Positions 49,332-57,690 of a stretch of DNA of 64,000 bases are shown in pieces (position 1 is the stretch's first letter; each line of letters opens with the position of its first letter). The position numbers and the translations under genes were made by a program. Origin of the DNA: Bog-793 sp963803025 (lineage in GTDB: Bacteria; Actinomycetota; Acidimicrobiia; Acidimicrobiales; Bog-793); assembly GCA_963803025.1 (NCBI GenBank), contig CAWDKZ010000011.1, positions 100,960 through 164,959 on the forward strand, written 5' to 3'. The notes under the pieces were generated by a model. It searched no databases, was not told the origin of the DNA, and saw nothing but the letters and a program-made list of their open reading frames with translations.

Positions 49332-50225
49332 ATGAGCGTGGCACGTACCTGGCGAGTGGGTATCGATCTCGGAGGAACCGCATTGCGGCTGATTGGTGAG
49401 AGTGATGTCGGTGAGCGGACCAAAGTCGCGAGATTGCCGACCCCCCGCGACTACGAGGATCTCCTGCGGCAAATCAAGTCGCTGCTCACATCCGTCGTCA
49501 ATGGCCCGATTGACTTGATCGCATGTGGGATCTGCGGGACCTCGGAAGGCACGCGCCCGGTGTTTGTGCCTGCTCTTCCGTGGATCGAGGACCGTCCCTT
49601 CGAGGATGACCTTGCCGAGCTCGCGGACGCGCCGGCCCTACTCGGCTTCGACGGCCACTACACGCTGCTCGCGGAGGCCGTCGAGGGAGCGGCAATCGGC
49701 TACGAGTCTGCAGTACTTGTCACCGCCGGGACCGGCATCGGTGGGGCGATCATGCTCGCTCACAAGATCTGGCGAGGCGCGCGAGGAACCGCCGGATCCT
49801 TCGGGTGGTTGAGCGCGTTGGGGGGAAAGGACGATCGGGAGCACGGCCTTTTCGAACAGGTCGCCTCCGGCAGTGCGCTATCCGAGGCCGCCAGCGCGTA
49901 CCACCCAGGCTGGACGGGTGAAGCCCTCATCACTGCGGCACGTACTGGTGACGCAGGTGCCGCGGCTGTAGCCGATCGGTTCGGGCGGGATTTCGGGCGC
50001 GGGCTGGCCGCGCTCGCGAGCGTGCTCGATCCCGAGGCGATCATCGTCGCGGGCGGCCTTTCCGACGCGTTGGACGTGATCGGCCCGTCGATCGATCGGG
50101 CGATGCTCGATTGCGCCTCGCCGAACGGGCGACAGGTACCCGTACGTGCCGCCGCGCTCGGATCGCACGCCGGAGTCGTCGGTGCGCTGCTTGCAACGAA
50201 GATCGACAGGGAGATCTGGCTCTGA
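49332..50225 (+). CDS. ROK-like sugar kinase lacking the zinc motif
   Basis: The 297-residue protein has the actin-like ATPase folds: phosphate-1 loop GIDLGGTALRL, and phosphate-2 TAGTGIGGAIML. A third loop, IIVAGGLSDAL, is adenosine-site-like. It lacks the CxCGxxGCxE zinc cluster of canonical ROK kinases; the corresponding part reads RGTAGSFGWLSALGGKDDRE. The role is likely phosphorylation of the imported amino sugar, giving the 6-phosphate used by NagA encoded 850 bp downstream. ATG 49332. Confidence 0.75.
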   Translation: MSVARTWRVGIDLGGTALRLIGESDVGERTKVARLPTPRDYEDLLRQIKSLLTSVVNGPIDLIACGICGTSEGTRPVFVPALPWIEDRPFEDDLAELADAPALLGFDGHYTLLAEAVEGAAIGYESAVLVTAGTGIGGAIMLAHKIWRGARGTAGSFGWLSALGGKDDREHGLFEQVASGSALSEAASAYHPGWTGEALITAARTGDAGAAAVADRFGRDFGRGLAALASVLDPEAIIVAGGLSDALDVIGPSIDRAMLDCASPNGRQVPVRAAALGSHAGVVGALLATKIDREIWL

Positions 50226-50308
50226 TGCCCCAGACCATCGGCGATATCGATCAAGGTGAGCCGTCCTGGGGCGTTCAAAAAGTCGTTGGATACGAATAGG
50301 AGGAATTA

Positions 50309-51076
50309 ATGACAACCGAGCGATTCACCGACCGGATCATCGAGCTGCTCGAACGGCTCGTCACGACCCAAGACGAAGTTCTTGACGAGGTGGCGCGCCG
50401 TTGTGGCGAGACGCTGTCCTCCGGCGGGCTCGTGCACCTGTTCGGAAGCGGTCACTCGGTCATCCCCACCCTTGATGCGTTCCCCCGCTACGGCAGCTTC
50501 GTCGGCTTCCATCCCCTCACCGACCCGCGCCTCATGTGGCACAACGTGCTCGGCCCTGGTGGCGTCCGGGAGCTGCAGTGGCTCGAACGTGTGGAGCATT
50601 ACATACCGAAATTCCTCGATCATGAGCCGATGAATGTCGGCGACGTGCTCATCGTCTATTCCCACGGCGGTCGGAATTCGGCTGGCATCGAGACGGCCCT
50701 CTACGCACACGAACGCGGCATCTTCACCGTCGCGGTCACCTCGGTCGCCAATAGAGAACTTCCTCGAGAACACTCCAGCGGCAAACACCTTTCAGAGGTA
50801 TGCGACCTCTGCATCGACACGGGTGTGCCGGTGGTGGATGCCGTCGTCACCGTCCCGGGTTGGGACCGACCGGTCGGTGGGTCATCGACGGTGGTGGTGT
50901 GTGCCGTGAGCCAGGAGATCATCACGCGCACCGCGAGGGTGCTCGCCGGCCGGGGCGAGATCCTGCCAACGTTCGTCTCGCCAACGGCGCCCGGAGTTTC
51001 GCTCGCGACGAATGACGACGTCTTCCTTGCTTATCGCCGCCGTCTGCACGCCGCGGAGGGAAAGGCGCTGCAATGA
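50309..51076 (+). CDS. SIS-domain sugar-phosphate protein (UPF0309-like)
   Basis: A textbook ribosome site (GGAGGAATTA) precedes ATG 50309. The 255-residue protein has the SIS phosphosugar-binding pattern: GGLVHLFGSGHSVIPTLDAF, VLIVYSHGGRNSAGIETALY and ERGIFTVAVTSV. Proteins of this family, encoded next to sugar kinases and NagA, are thought to isomerise or epimerise phosphosugars. It overlaps nagA by 4 nt (ATGA), indicating coupling. Confidence 0.85.
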   Translation: MTTERFTDRIIELLERLVTTQDEVLDEVARRCGETLSSGGLVHLFGSGHSVIPTLDAFPRYGSFVGFHPLTDPRLMWHNVLGPGGVRELQWLERVEHYIPKFLDHEPMNVGDVLIVYSHGGRNSAGIETALYAHERGIFTVAVTSVANRELPREHSSGKHLSEVCDLCIDTGVPVVDAVVTVPGWDRPVGGSSTVVVCAVSQEIITRTARVLAGRGEILPTFVSPTAPGVSLATNDDVFLAYRRRLHAAEGKALQ

Positions 51077-52218
51077 GCACGGCTTGTTCGTCCGAGACGA
51101 CCTTGATCGAAGTGAAGGCTGCCTTTGACGGGCAACGCATCGTTCCGGGCTGCGTCGCGCTAGAGGACGGACGCGTGGTCTCGACAGGGATCCAACCGCC
51201 CGGCGAGCATTTCCTCGCGGCTCCCGGTCTTGTCGATCTGCAGGTGAACGGCGTCGCCGGAGTCGATTTCCTCGCCGCGTCAACCGCCGACTTCGCCACC
51301 GCCAGCCAGACCCTCCTAGCCTTTGGCGTCACCGCGTTCCAGCCGACGCTGATCAGTGCCCCCGAGTTGCAGCTGTGCCGTGCCCTCGAGACCGTTGGTA
51401 AGGCGGGTTCGCTCGTCGCAGGAGCCCGGATCCTTCCCGCTCACCTCGAAGGGCCGTTTCTCTCACCGAGCTGGCCGGGCGCGCACGATGCGCGCTACCT
51501 GTGCGCACCCGACCATCACCTCCTCGATCGCCTTCTCAGTGCCGGGCCGGTCGGGTACGCGACGATCGCGCCGGAGTCGCCCGGGGGTATCGAGTTACTC
51601 GTGCACCTGCGAGAGCGGCGAGTTACCGTTGCGATTGGCCACAGTGACGCGACATTTGATCAAGCCAATACTGCCTTCGACGCGGGAGCGCACGCACTCA
51701 CTCACGCCTTCAACGCCCATCGTCCGTTGACGGCTCGAGAGCCTGGTCCCGCGGGGGCGGCGCTCGTGCGCGACGACGTCTTCGTCACGTTGATCGCTGA
51801 TGGGGTCCATCTCGCGGACTCGGTGATCACCATCGTTGATCGCTCTGCATGCGAGCGCGTGATACTGATCACCGATGCGAACCTTGCCGCGGCGCTTGGT
51901 GACGGCACCTTCGAATTTGGACCACTTGAGGTAACTGTCGCCAATCGACGTGCCACGCTGTCCGACGGCCGACTCGCCGGGAGCGTTGCGATGCTCGACG
52001 CATGTCTTCGACGGCTGGTCGCGACAGGTGTTCCTATTGAAAGGGCATTGCGCGCGGTGACAGCTCGACCGGCCGAGCTGATCGGCCGGGACGATCTCGG
52101 TCACCTGCGTCCGGGAGACCGCGGAGATCTCGTGGTGCTCGATGAAAGGCTTGTACCCGTGCAAACCTTCCTCAAGGGTGAACTTGCTTGGCAGGCGGAG
52201 GTTCCGTCATGCGAGTGA
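51073..52218 (+). CDS. nagA: N-acetylglucosamine-6-phosphate deacetylase
   Basis: The 381-residue amidohydrolase removes acetate from GlcNAc-6-phosphate in the cytoplasm. Diagnostic motifs are APGLVDLQVNGVAGVDF, AHLEGPFLSPSWPGAHD (metal Glu), AIGHSDATFDQA (His), LTHAFNAHRPLTAREPG, LIADGVHL and ITDANLAAALGDG (catalytic Asp). It has near-standard length. ATG 51073 overlaps the SIS gene stop. It links this locus to amino-sugar catabolism. Confidence 0.93.
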   Translation: MSTACSSETTLIEVKAAFDGQRIVPGCVALEDGRVVSTGIQPPGEHFLAAPGLVDLQVNGVAGVDFLAASTADFATASQTLLAFGVTAFQPTLISAPELQLCRALETVGKAGSLVAGARILPAHLEGPFLSPSWPGAHDARYLCAPDHHLLDRLLSAGPVGYATIAPESPGGIELLVHLRERRVTVAIGHSDATFDQANTAFDAGAHALTHAFNAHRPLTAREPGPAGAALVRDDVFVTLIADGVHLADSVITIVDRSACERVILITDANLAAALGDGTFEFGPLEVTVANRRATLSDGRLAGSVAMLDACLRRLVATGVPIERALRAVTARPAELIGRDDLGHLRPGDRGDLVVLDERLVPVQTFLKGELAWQAEVPSCE

Positions 52219-52260
52219 GAAGTGGGGGTCACAATCCGACTTGGCGAACGAAACAGGTGA

Positions 52261-52690
52261 ATGAAGCCGGCGATGCCTGAGATTGGTTTCGGGGAAGCGA
52301 CGCCTGCCTGTCCGAGCAGTACCCGTCCCGCGATGAATGCGCTCGACCTTACGATCAAAGACGGCGTGTTCCTCATGCTGGTCGGCCCATCTGGCCGTGA
52401 CAAGGCGACCGCACCGCGTATGCGCGCCGGGCGCGGAAATGTTGCCGGCAGACACAGCTGTACCGGGGACCGCGGTATCGCCGACCCAGTTCATAAAGCC
52501 CGGAACATCGTGATGGTTCTTCAAAACTGCGCCCCATCCTCACGTGGCGGTTACCCAGAACATGTCGTTCGCTCTTCGAACCGAGCATGCGCGAAAAGGA
52601 GAGATCGTGCAGCGCGTCGCGCGGACGACCAACATGCTCGACCGATCGGAGTACCGCAAGCGCGGAGCAGAACGGACCGGTTCGCGCAAG
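52261..52690 (+). pseudogene. Decayed sugar ABC transporter ATPase (MsmK/UgpC type)
   Basis: The frame from ATG 52261 can be aligned residue by residue with carbohydrate ABC ATPases: STRPAMNALDLTIKDGVFLM, then LVGPSGRDKATAPRM in place of the Walker A GPSGCGKST, and KARNIVMVLQNCAP for the Q-loop. A one-base shift near 52527 leads into HPHVAVTQNMSFALR ... EIVQRVARTTNMLDRSEY in another frame, as expected for this family (YPHMTVxxNMAFxL). The ABC signature, Walker B and TOBE regions are absent. It occupies the place where the transporter's ATPase should be. Confidence 0.8.
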
Positions 52691-52949
52691 GTCGAGGAAG
52701 TGGAGAGGTATGCCCGTGTTTCTGGATGGGGCCCTGCCGCCATCGGGAATGCGTTCGATTCGGAATTCATCGTTCTTTCGGCCGGGGGCCTGAGCGCAGC
52801 TGTGGACGTACTCCCACAAGGCCGCCATAAGGCACAGGAGAAGTGGGCTTCCCCAGCGACGCGAGATCTGCTCACGGGCTGGGCGATGCTCGATCCGTCT
52901 GCTGGAGTCGTTGGGGCTCTGCTCGCGTCGGGTTTGGAGGGGGTCATAT

Positions 52950-53717
52950 ATGGCTGCAAAGAACAAGGATGCCGCTGCAGCGGTCTCGCACGTCGACCAA
53001 GCTTCCGGAGTGCCGCTGTACCTCCAGGTGGAACGGATCCTCGCGCATCGGATTGAGTCTGGGGAGTGGCACCCAGGCGAGCAGATTCCCAACGAGACCA
53101 AGCTGTGCGCGCAGTACGGCCTCAGCCGTGTCACCATGCGCCAGGCCGTCGCGCGACTGGTGTCGCGTGGTTTGCTCGCACGCGAGCAAGGACGGGGCAC
53201 GTTCGTGCGCGATCCGAGCCTGATTGCTGGGTCGCGGAGAGTCACGTCGTTCACGGCCGAGCTCGAGGAGTTGGGCATTAAAGCAGGTGGGCATGTCCTT
53301 TCCCACGAGGTGACGACGGCCACGCGGGCGGACGCCGTCGAACGGTTACGGCTGCCTGACGATGCCAACGTGCTCTCTCTGCGACGTCTCCGCACAGGAA
53401 ACGGCGCGCCGATTGGACTCCAGACCTGTGTGTTGCCGCTCGACAGATTCCCGGGACTTGAGAATCTGGATTTTGAGGGCCGCTCGCTATATGCGACGTT
53501 AGAGGAGATCTACGGAGTCGTCGCTGTGGAGGCGTTCGAGACTTTCACCGTTGGTGGAGCTGGAGCAGTCGACGCGGAGACGCTTCAGGTGCCGTACGGG
53601 AGCTACGTATTCAACGTTGAGCGTCTGTCATTCGATTCCACGGGTCCCTTTGAGTATGTCAGAAGCGTGATGCGGGGCGACCGTTACCAGATTCGTCTCG
53701 TCCTGCGTCGCCCGTGA
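52950..53717 (+). CDS. GntR/HutC-family transcriptional regulator (DasR/NagR-like)
   Basis: The 255-residue regulator has an N-terminal winged helix (VPLYLQVERILAHRIESGEW, then LCAQYGLSRVTMRQAVARLV and LAREQGRGTFV) and a C-terminal UTRA ligand domain (SFTAELEELGIKAGGHVLSH ... YATLEEIYGVVAVEAFETF). The family senses amino-sugar phosphates and related ligands, so it is a strong candidate repressor of this nag/ABC locus. The start ATG 52950 follows GGAGGGGG. No obvious operator could be picked by eye. Confidence 0.9.
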   Translation: MAAKNKDAAAAVSHVDQASGVPLYLQVERILAHRIESGEWHPGEQIPNETKLCAQYGLSRVTMRQAVARLVSRGLLAREQGRGTFVRDPSLIAGSRRVTSFTAELEELGIKAGGHVLSHEVTTATRADAVERLRLPDDANVLSLRRLRTGNGAPIGLQTCVLPLDRFPGLENLDFEGRSLYATLEEIYGVVAVEAFETFTVGGAGAVDAETLQVPYGSYVFNVERLSFDSTGPFEYVRSVMRGDRYQIRLVLRRP

Positions 53718-53972
53718 CGAGCTAGACATTGTCGTTCTTGGACAAGAATGAATCGGATGCCTTCGGCCGAGGAGCTTGGCCCCAAGGCTTATGTCCACAG
53801 CCAAACGGGTAGGGTGATCGCGATTCGACCCCGCGAACACTCCGTCGTATCGACGGCCGACAGTCGGTGAGAAGGAACCTGCTCCGGGTTGCGTCGGGAC
53901 CAGAGAAGTCCAACGTGTCGGTGCCGAGAATGCCATCCTTGCCACCTGAGCTTGACTTTGACGCGACGCCAC

Positions 53973-54195
53973 TGGTGGGGCGAGCATCCGGAATTGGCAC
54001 TCTCGTTCTTCTACCGGGCGTTCTGCCGCGTCCTGCAACTCATCCGGTTTGCCGATCGTGGCGACACCGACCTCGCCATCGAGGTCGTCACGCTCCGACA
54101 CGAGGTAGCAGTCCTTCGACGCCAGGCCCACCGCCCGGCGCTCCAGCCCGCCGACCGGGCACTGCTCGCCGGATTGACCCGACTGCTCCCCCGAC
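53973..54195 (+). pseudogene. N-terminal fragment of an integrase-type transposase
   Basis: The frame encodes PELALSFFYRAFCRVLQLIR then FADRGDTDLAIEVVTLRHEV, and AVLRRQAHRPALQPADRALL, ending in LLPR. This is the conserved start of actinobacterial IS3/IS481-like integrase-core transposases (x-IVVLRHEVAVLRRQ-x-RPALxPADRALL). No start codon or catalytic core remains. Directly after it, near 54197-54212, lies CGACTTCAGCGGGTG, similar to the terminal repeat of the IS1634 element, so an earlier insertion probably truncated it. Confidence 0.7.
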
Positions 54196-54400
54196 TCGAC
54201 TTCAGCGGGTGGAAGGCCCCGGGTTCGACAGTTGAGCGCCCGTTTCGGACGCACGCCGAGACGGAAGTGCTGGTCAGCGCGCTGAGCGACCGTCTGGGGA
54301 CGCCACCGATCAGCCATCTCGACCCGGCGCGAACGGGAGGAACGGACACGCTGGGCAGCATCATTCACGCGGAACGACTCGTCGTGTGATCACACTCAGA

Positions 54401-56350
54401 CCCGACTTCAGCGGGTGCACGATGAAGTCGCAGGTCACATGGTCGCGCTTCACCCGTTTTGTCCCTACATCGCCCTGGAAGCTCGTTTCAACAGGTGAGC
54501 TTTGAGCGCCAGGTCGAGGTGTCGACGCCGAAGGCGCCGAGGATCTGTGCTTGGAAGGGGCTCGGCCGGGTGATCACCTGACGCGCGACCTTGTCGGTGC
54601 CGACGAGGTTGACGGCGCGAATGCGGCCGAGCTCGCGAAGCGCCCGCCGGGGCGAGAGGACCTGATCGGGTAGATCGGGGTCCATGACGCGGTGAGCCTC
54701 GAGGTCACGAGCCATCACCGTTTCGATCACCGCCGCGAGGACGCAGAGCGCGATGTGACCGCGGACGCGCTTCTCGGTGAAATGGAAGATCGGCCGCAGC
54801 CCGAGAAAGTCCTTCAGCACCCGAAAGCGCCGCTCGACGCGCTCGAGGGAGCGGTAGTGGCGCACGACGTCGACACTCGACGCGTCCTTTTTTGACAGTG
54901 AGGTCAACAGCACGTAGCGACCGGCGAGGAGCTCTTCTTCATAACGCAGCTGCGTCTGGTTGAAGCTCCAGGTGAAGACGCCGTTCGAGATCTTCGTCGA
55001 AAAGCACCGGGCGACGCCCGAGCTCGACAAGATCCGCTCTGCCGCCGCGCCGATCTTTGCGGGGTCCTTGAGACGACCCTCGGCAACCCGGCTGGCGAGG
55101 GCGATGAGGCCTTCTTCTACACGCCCCAGCAGCTCCTCGCGCCGGTGGTCGTCGCGGATCTTGCGCTCGGGCGAACAGACGACGACGTAGCGCCGGCCCT
55201 CATGGACGACCTCGGTGACCTTGACCGTGGGCCTTGTCATCTCGGTCCAGGTGATCCCGTCTCTTGTGGCAGCTTCGAGCACTGCCGCGACATCGGGGTC
55301 GCGATGGAGCCGGGTCGCCATCACGTGGTCGAAGCCGTGCGCCACGACCGAAGCGAGGTTCTCCTCGTTGATGAGCCCGCGGTCACAGACAAGGGCGATC
55401 CTCCCGACTCCAAAGCGCGACTGGAGGTCGTCCATCACGCCGGTGAGCGTCTGTGCGTCGGCGGTGTTGCCGGGAAAGACGTGGTGCGCGATGGGGATCC
55501 CGTCGCCGGTGACGAGGAGTCCGATTACGACCTGGGGGCGGTCCCCGCGGTGGTCGCGGGAGTAGCCGAAGGCCTTCGACGAAAAGCGCGCCGATAGCCG
55601 GGGGTCGCCCTCTAGATAGCTCGAGGTCAAGTCGTAACAGCAAAGACGGAGGTCCAAGTTGGTGAGATCGGTGAGTCGTTCGTAGCAGTGGGTCTCGATC
55701 TCTTCCTTTTGCTCGGCGATGACGTCGAGGGCGCGGTAGCACTGGTCGAGCGAGGGAGAACCAACACCGTCGGGCAACGCGACGTCATGCCCGAGCCAGT
55801 CGGTGATCGTCCGGCGCTTCGAGGAGGGAAGGACGAGCCGGTTCGCGACCATCGCCAAGACCGCGTCGGGAACGAGCCGTGCCCGACGCTTCTCACCGGC
55901 GGCTTTGAACAGCTCGTCGAGCTGCAGTCGGGAGAAGTACACCGAGACCGCGGCAACACCACCGAAGGCGGGTGCGGACTCGGCGCTCAATGGTGAAGCA
56001 CCGATTCGCCCGAGACGGTTCGAGAGCGCGTCGACGATGCGGTCGAGCTCGCCCGAGGCGATGAGCTCGGACTCCTCGCCGAGACGAGCGACGACGCGTT
56101 GGCGGACGCGGGGCCCATCGCGAAAGGACTCGACGAGGGTCAAGTAGCGGTAGCTCTTCTTGCCTGCACGGACCGTCGTCGACTTCACGTACACAAGCAG
56201 CAGATTACCCGCTTGTAGTTTTCATTTCAAGCATTGATTTGCCACTACAACGGCTCGCCCGATCGGGGAAACGCCGAAAGAACGCGCAGGTCAACGAGGT
56301 GCGAAGCACCGGCGAAGACCTCAAAAGGCCGTTCACCCGCTGAAGTCGGG
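54401..56350 (-). mobile_element. Intact IS1634-family insertion sequence, copy 2
   Basis: The same 17-bp perfect terminal repeats as copy 1 mark 54401 and 56350, flanked by the 5-bp duplication TCAGA (54396-54400 and 56351-56355). The element is 1950 bp and inverted relative to copy 1. The transposase protein and the parts of the non-coding ends I compared show no difference, indicating very recent transposition. Confidence 0.92.
54488..56194 (-). CDS. IS1634-family transposase (copy 2)
   Basis: The 568-residue transposase reads the same as that at 7926-9632, with GTG start at 56194 and the same catalytic regions (YDLTSSYLEG; LVCDRGLINEENL; YRSLERVERRFRVLK). It is probably active. Confidence 0.95.
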   Translation of the reverse strand: MYVKSTTVRAGKKSYRYLTLVESFRDGPRVRQRVVARLGEESELIASGELDRIVDALSNRLGRIGASPLSAESAPAFGGVAAVSVYFSRLQLDELFKAAGEKRRARLVPDAVLAMVANRLVLPSSKRRTITDWLGHDVALPDGVGSPSLDQCYRALDVIAEQKEEIETHCYERLTDLTNLDLRLCCYDLTSSYLEGDPRLSARFSSKAFGYSRDHRGDRPQVVIGLLVTGDGIPIAHHVFPGNTADAQTLTGVMDDLQSRFGVGRIALVCDRGLINEENLASVVAHGFDHVMATRLHRDPDVAAVLEAATRDGITWTEMTRPTVKVTEVVHEGRRYVVVCSPERKIRDDHRREELLGRVEEGLIALASRVAEGRLKDPAKIGAAAERILSSSGVARCFSTKISNGVFTWSFNQTQLRYEEELLAGRYVLLTSLSKKDASSVDVVRHYRSLERVERRFRVLKDFLGLRPIFHFTEKRVRGHIALCVLAAVIETVMARDLEAHRVMDPDLPDQVLSPRRALRELGRIRAVNLVGTDKVARQVITRPSPFQAQILGAFGVDTSTWRSKLTC

Positions 56351-56424
56351 TCAGACGGGGTTCTTGGCATTCGTGAACCGCCCTGGGTTTCTTGGAGGCT
56401 CCATTCTTTGGAAAGGATGGAGTC

Positions 56425-56745
56425 ATGCCAGCACCGAGGAAGTTCCCAGCTGAGCTGAGGGAGCGAGCCGTTCGGCTCGTCTTTGAGACCCGTGAGGAGT
56501 CCGGCGAGAAGCGGGGCGCCATCGGCAAGGTCGCGACCCAGCTCGGCCTCAATCCTGAGACGCTCCGCAACTGGGTGAACCAGGCCGAGGTCGACCGAGG
56601 TCACCGGGCAGGTCTCACGACCGACGAGCGTCGGCGGATGCGCGAGCTCGAGAAGGAGAACAAAGAGCTCCGTCGGGCGAACGAGATCTTGAAGTCTGCA
56701 GCGATTTTCTTCGGGGCGGAGCTCGACCGCCGGCAGCCGAAGTAG
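56425..56745 (+). CDS. IS3-family transposase OrfA
   Basis: This 106-residue DNA-binding subunit has an N-terminal helix-turn-helix (FPAELRERAVRLVFETREES ... QLGLNPETLRNWVNQAEVD) and a C-terminal leucine zipper (RRMRELEKENKELRRANEIL). It ends at 56745 in frame 1. A -1 shift near GATTTTCTT (about 56704-56712) would join it to orfB. ATG 56425. Confidence 0.92.
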   Translation: MPAPRKFPAELRERAVRLVFETREESGEKRGAIGKVATQLGLNPETLRNWVNQAEVDRGHRAGLTTDERRRMRELEKENKELRRANEILKSAAIFFGAELDRRQPK

Positions 56746-56801
56746 TCGCCTACATCGACTCTCGTCGCGACGAGTTCGGGGTCGAGCCGATCTGCAGCGC
56801 T

Positions 56802-57635
56802 GTGCAGTTCGCCCCATCCACCTACTACGCCAGAAAGTCCCGTTCGCCGTCTCGGCGTGCAGTGCGTGACGCCGAGCTCTCGGACAGAATCGTCGAGCTT
56901 CACAAGAAGAACCGCTCGGTCTATGGCGTGCGCAAGCTCTGGCGCGCTGCTGTCCGCGACGACATCGATGTCGGACGCGACCACCTCGCGCGCTTGATGA
57001 ACACCCTGGGCCTCGAGGGTGCAGGAAGAGGGAAGCGCAAGCGCACGACCATCGTCGACGAACAGGCCCCACGGCCCGCCGATCTCGTCGACCGCCACTT
57101 CCAGGCCACTGAGCCGAACCGGCTCTGGGTGGCGGACATCACGTACGTGTCGACCTGGTCCGGCTTCTGCTACGTCGCGTTCGTCACCGACGTCTTCTCC
57201 CGCATGATCGTCGGCTGGCAGGTGTCGACGACGCTTCGTGCCGAGCTCGCCCTCGACGCCTTGGAGCAGGCGATCTGGCGGCGTGGGCGTGAAGTATCAG
57301 GTCTTGTTCACCACAGCGACAGAGGCGGCCAGTACCTTTCGATCCGTTACTCCGAGCGGCTCGCAGCCGAGGGAGCGGTCACTTCGGTCGGATCACGCGG
57401 CGACAGCTACGACAACGCGATGGCCGAGTCCGTGAACGGGCTCTACAAGTCCGAGTGCGTCTGGAAGGAGGGACCGTGGCGCGGTCGGTCCGACCTCGAA
57501 CTGGCGACCGCCTCCTGGGTCAGCTGGTGGAACGACGAGCGCCTTCACTCCGAGTTGTTCTACGTCCCGCCGGCGGAGTTCGAAGAACTCCACTACCGTC
57601 AGAAGGCCGTCGCTCTCGTGGTTGGAAACCAATAG
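56802..57635 (+). CDS. IS3-family transposase OrfB (integrase core)
   Basis: The DDE integrase has an HTH_21 segment (KNRSVYGVRKLWRAAVRDDI) and the catalytic acids in RLWVADITYVSTWSG (Asp), LVHHSDRGGQYLS (Asp) and DNAMAESVNGLYKSE (Glu). It ends in SWWNDERLHSELFYVPPAEF. In-frame coding continues upstream of GTG 56802 (VAYIDSRRDEFGVEPICSAV), which shows that the true product is an OrfAB fusion made by frameshifting from orfA. Confidence 0.92.
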   Translation: MQFAPSTYYARKSRSPSRRAVRDAELSDRIVELHKKNRSVYGVRKLWRAAVRDDIDVGRDHLARLMNTLGLEGAGRGKRKRTTIVDEQAPRPADLVDRHFQATEPNRLWVADITYVSTWSGFCYVAFVTDVFSRMIVGWQVSTTLRAELALDALEQAIWRRGREVSGLVHHSDRGGQYLSIRYSERLAAEGAVTSVGSRGDSYDNAMAESVNGLYKSECVWKEGPWRGRSDLELATASWVSWWNDERLHSELFYVPPAEFEELHYRQKAVALVVGNQ

Positions 57636-57690
57636 CCGGGGTCTCCATCAAACCCAGGGCGGTTCATCGTGCCCGAGAGCACGAGACCGG

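Larger units (their letters stand above)
56374..57668 (+). mobile_element. Intact IS3-family element
   Basis: Imperfect terminal inverted repeats begin TGAACCGCCCTGGGTTT on each side. The element is 1295 bp, encodes the orfA/orfB pair in -1 relative frames, and is flanked by a 3-bp duplication TCG (56371-56373, 57669-57671), all typical of IS3. A degraded relative lies at 12178-12342. Confidence 0.9.

Noticed and set aside
53628..54368. 246-codon minus-strand frame opposite the GntR gene end and integrase fragment
   Set aside because: The plus strand shows GntR and integrase sequence; the antisense translation has no family resemblance.
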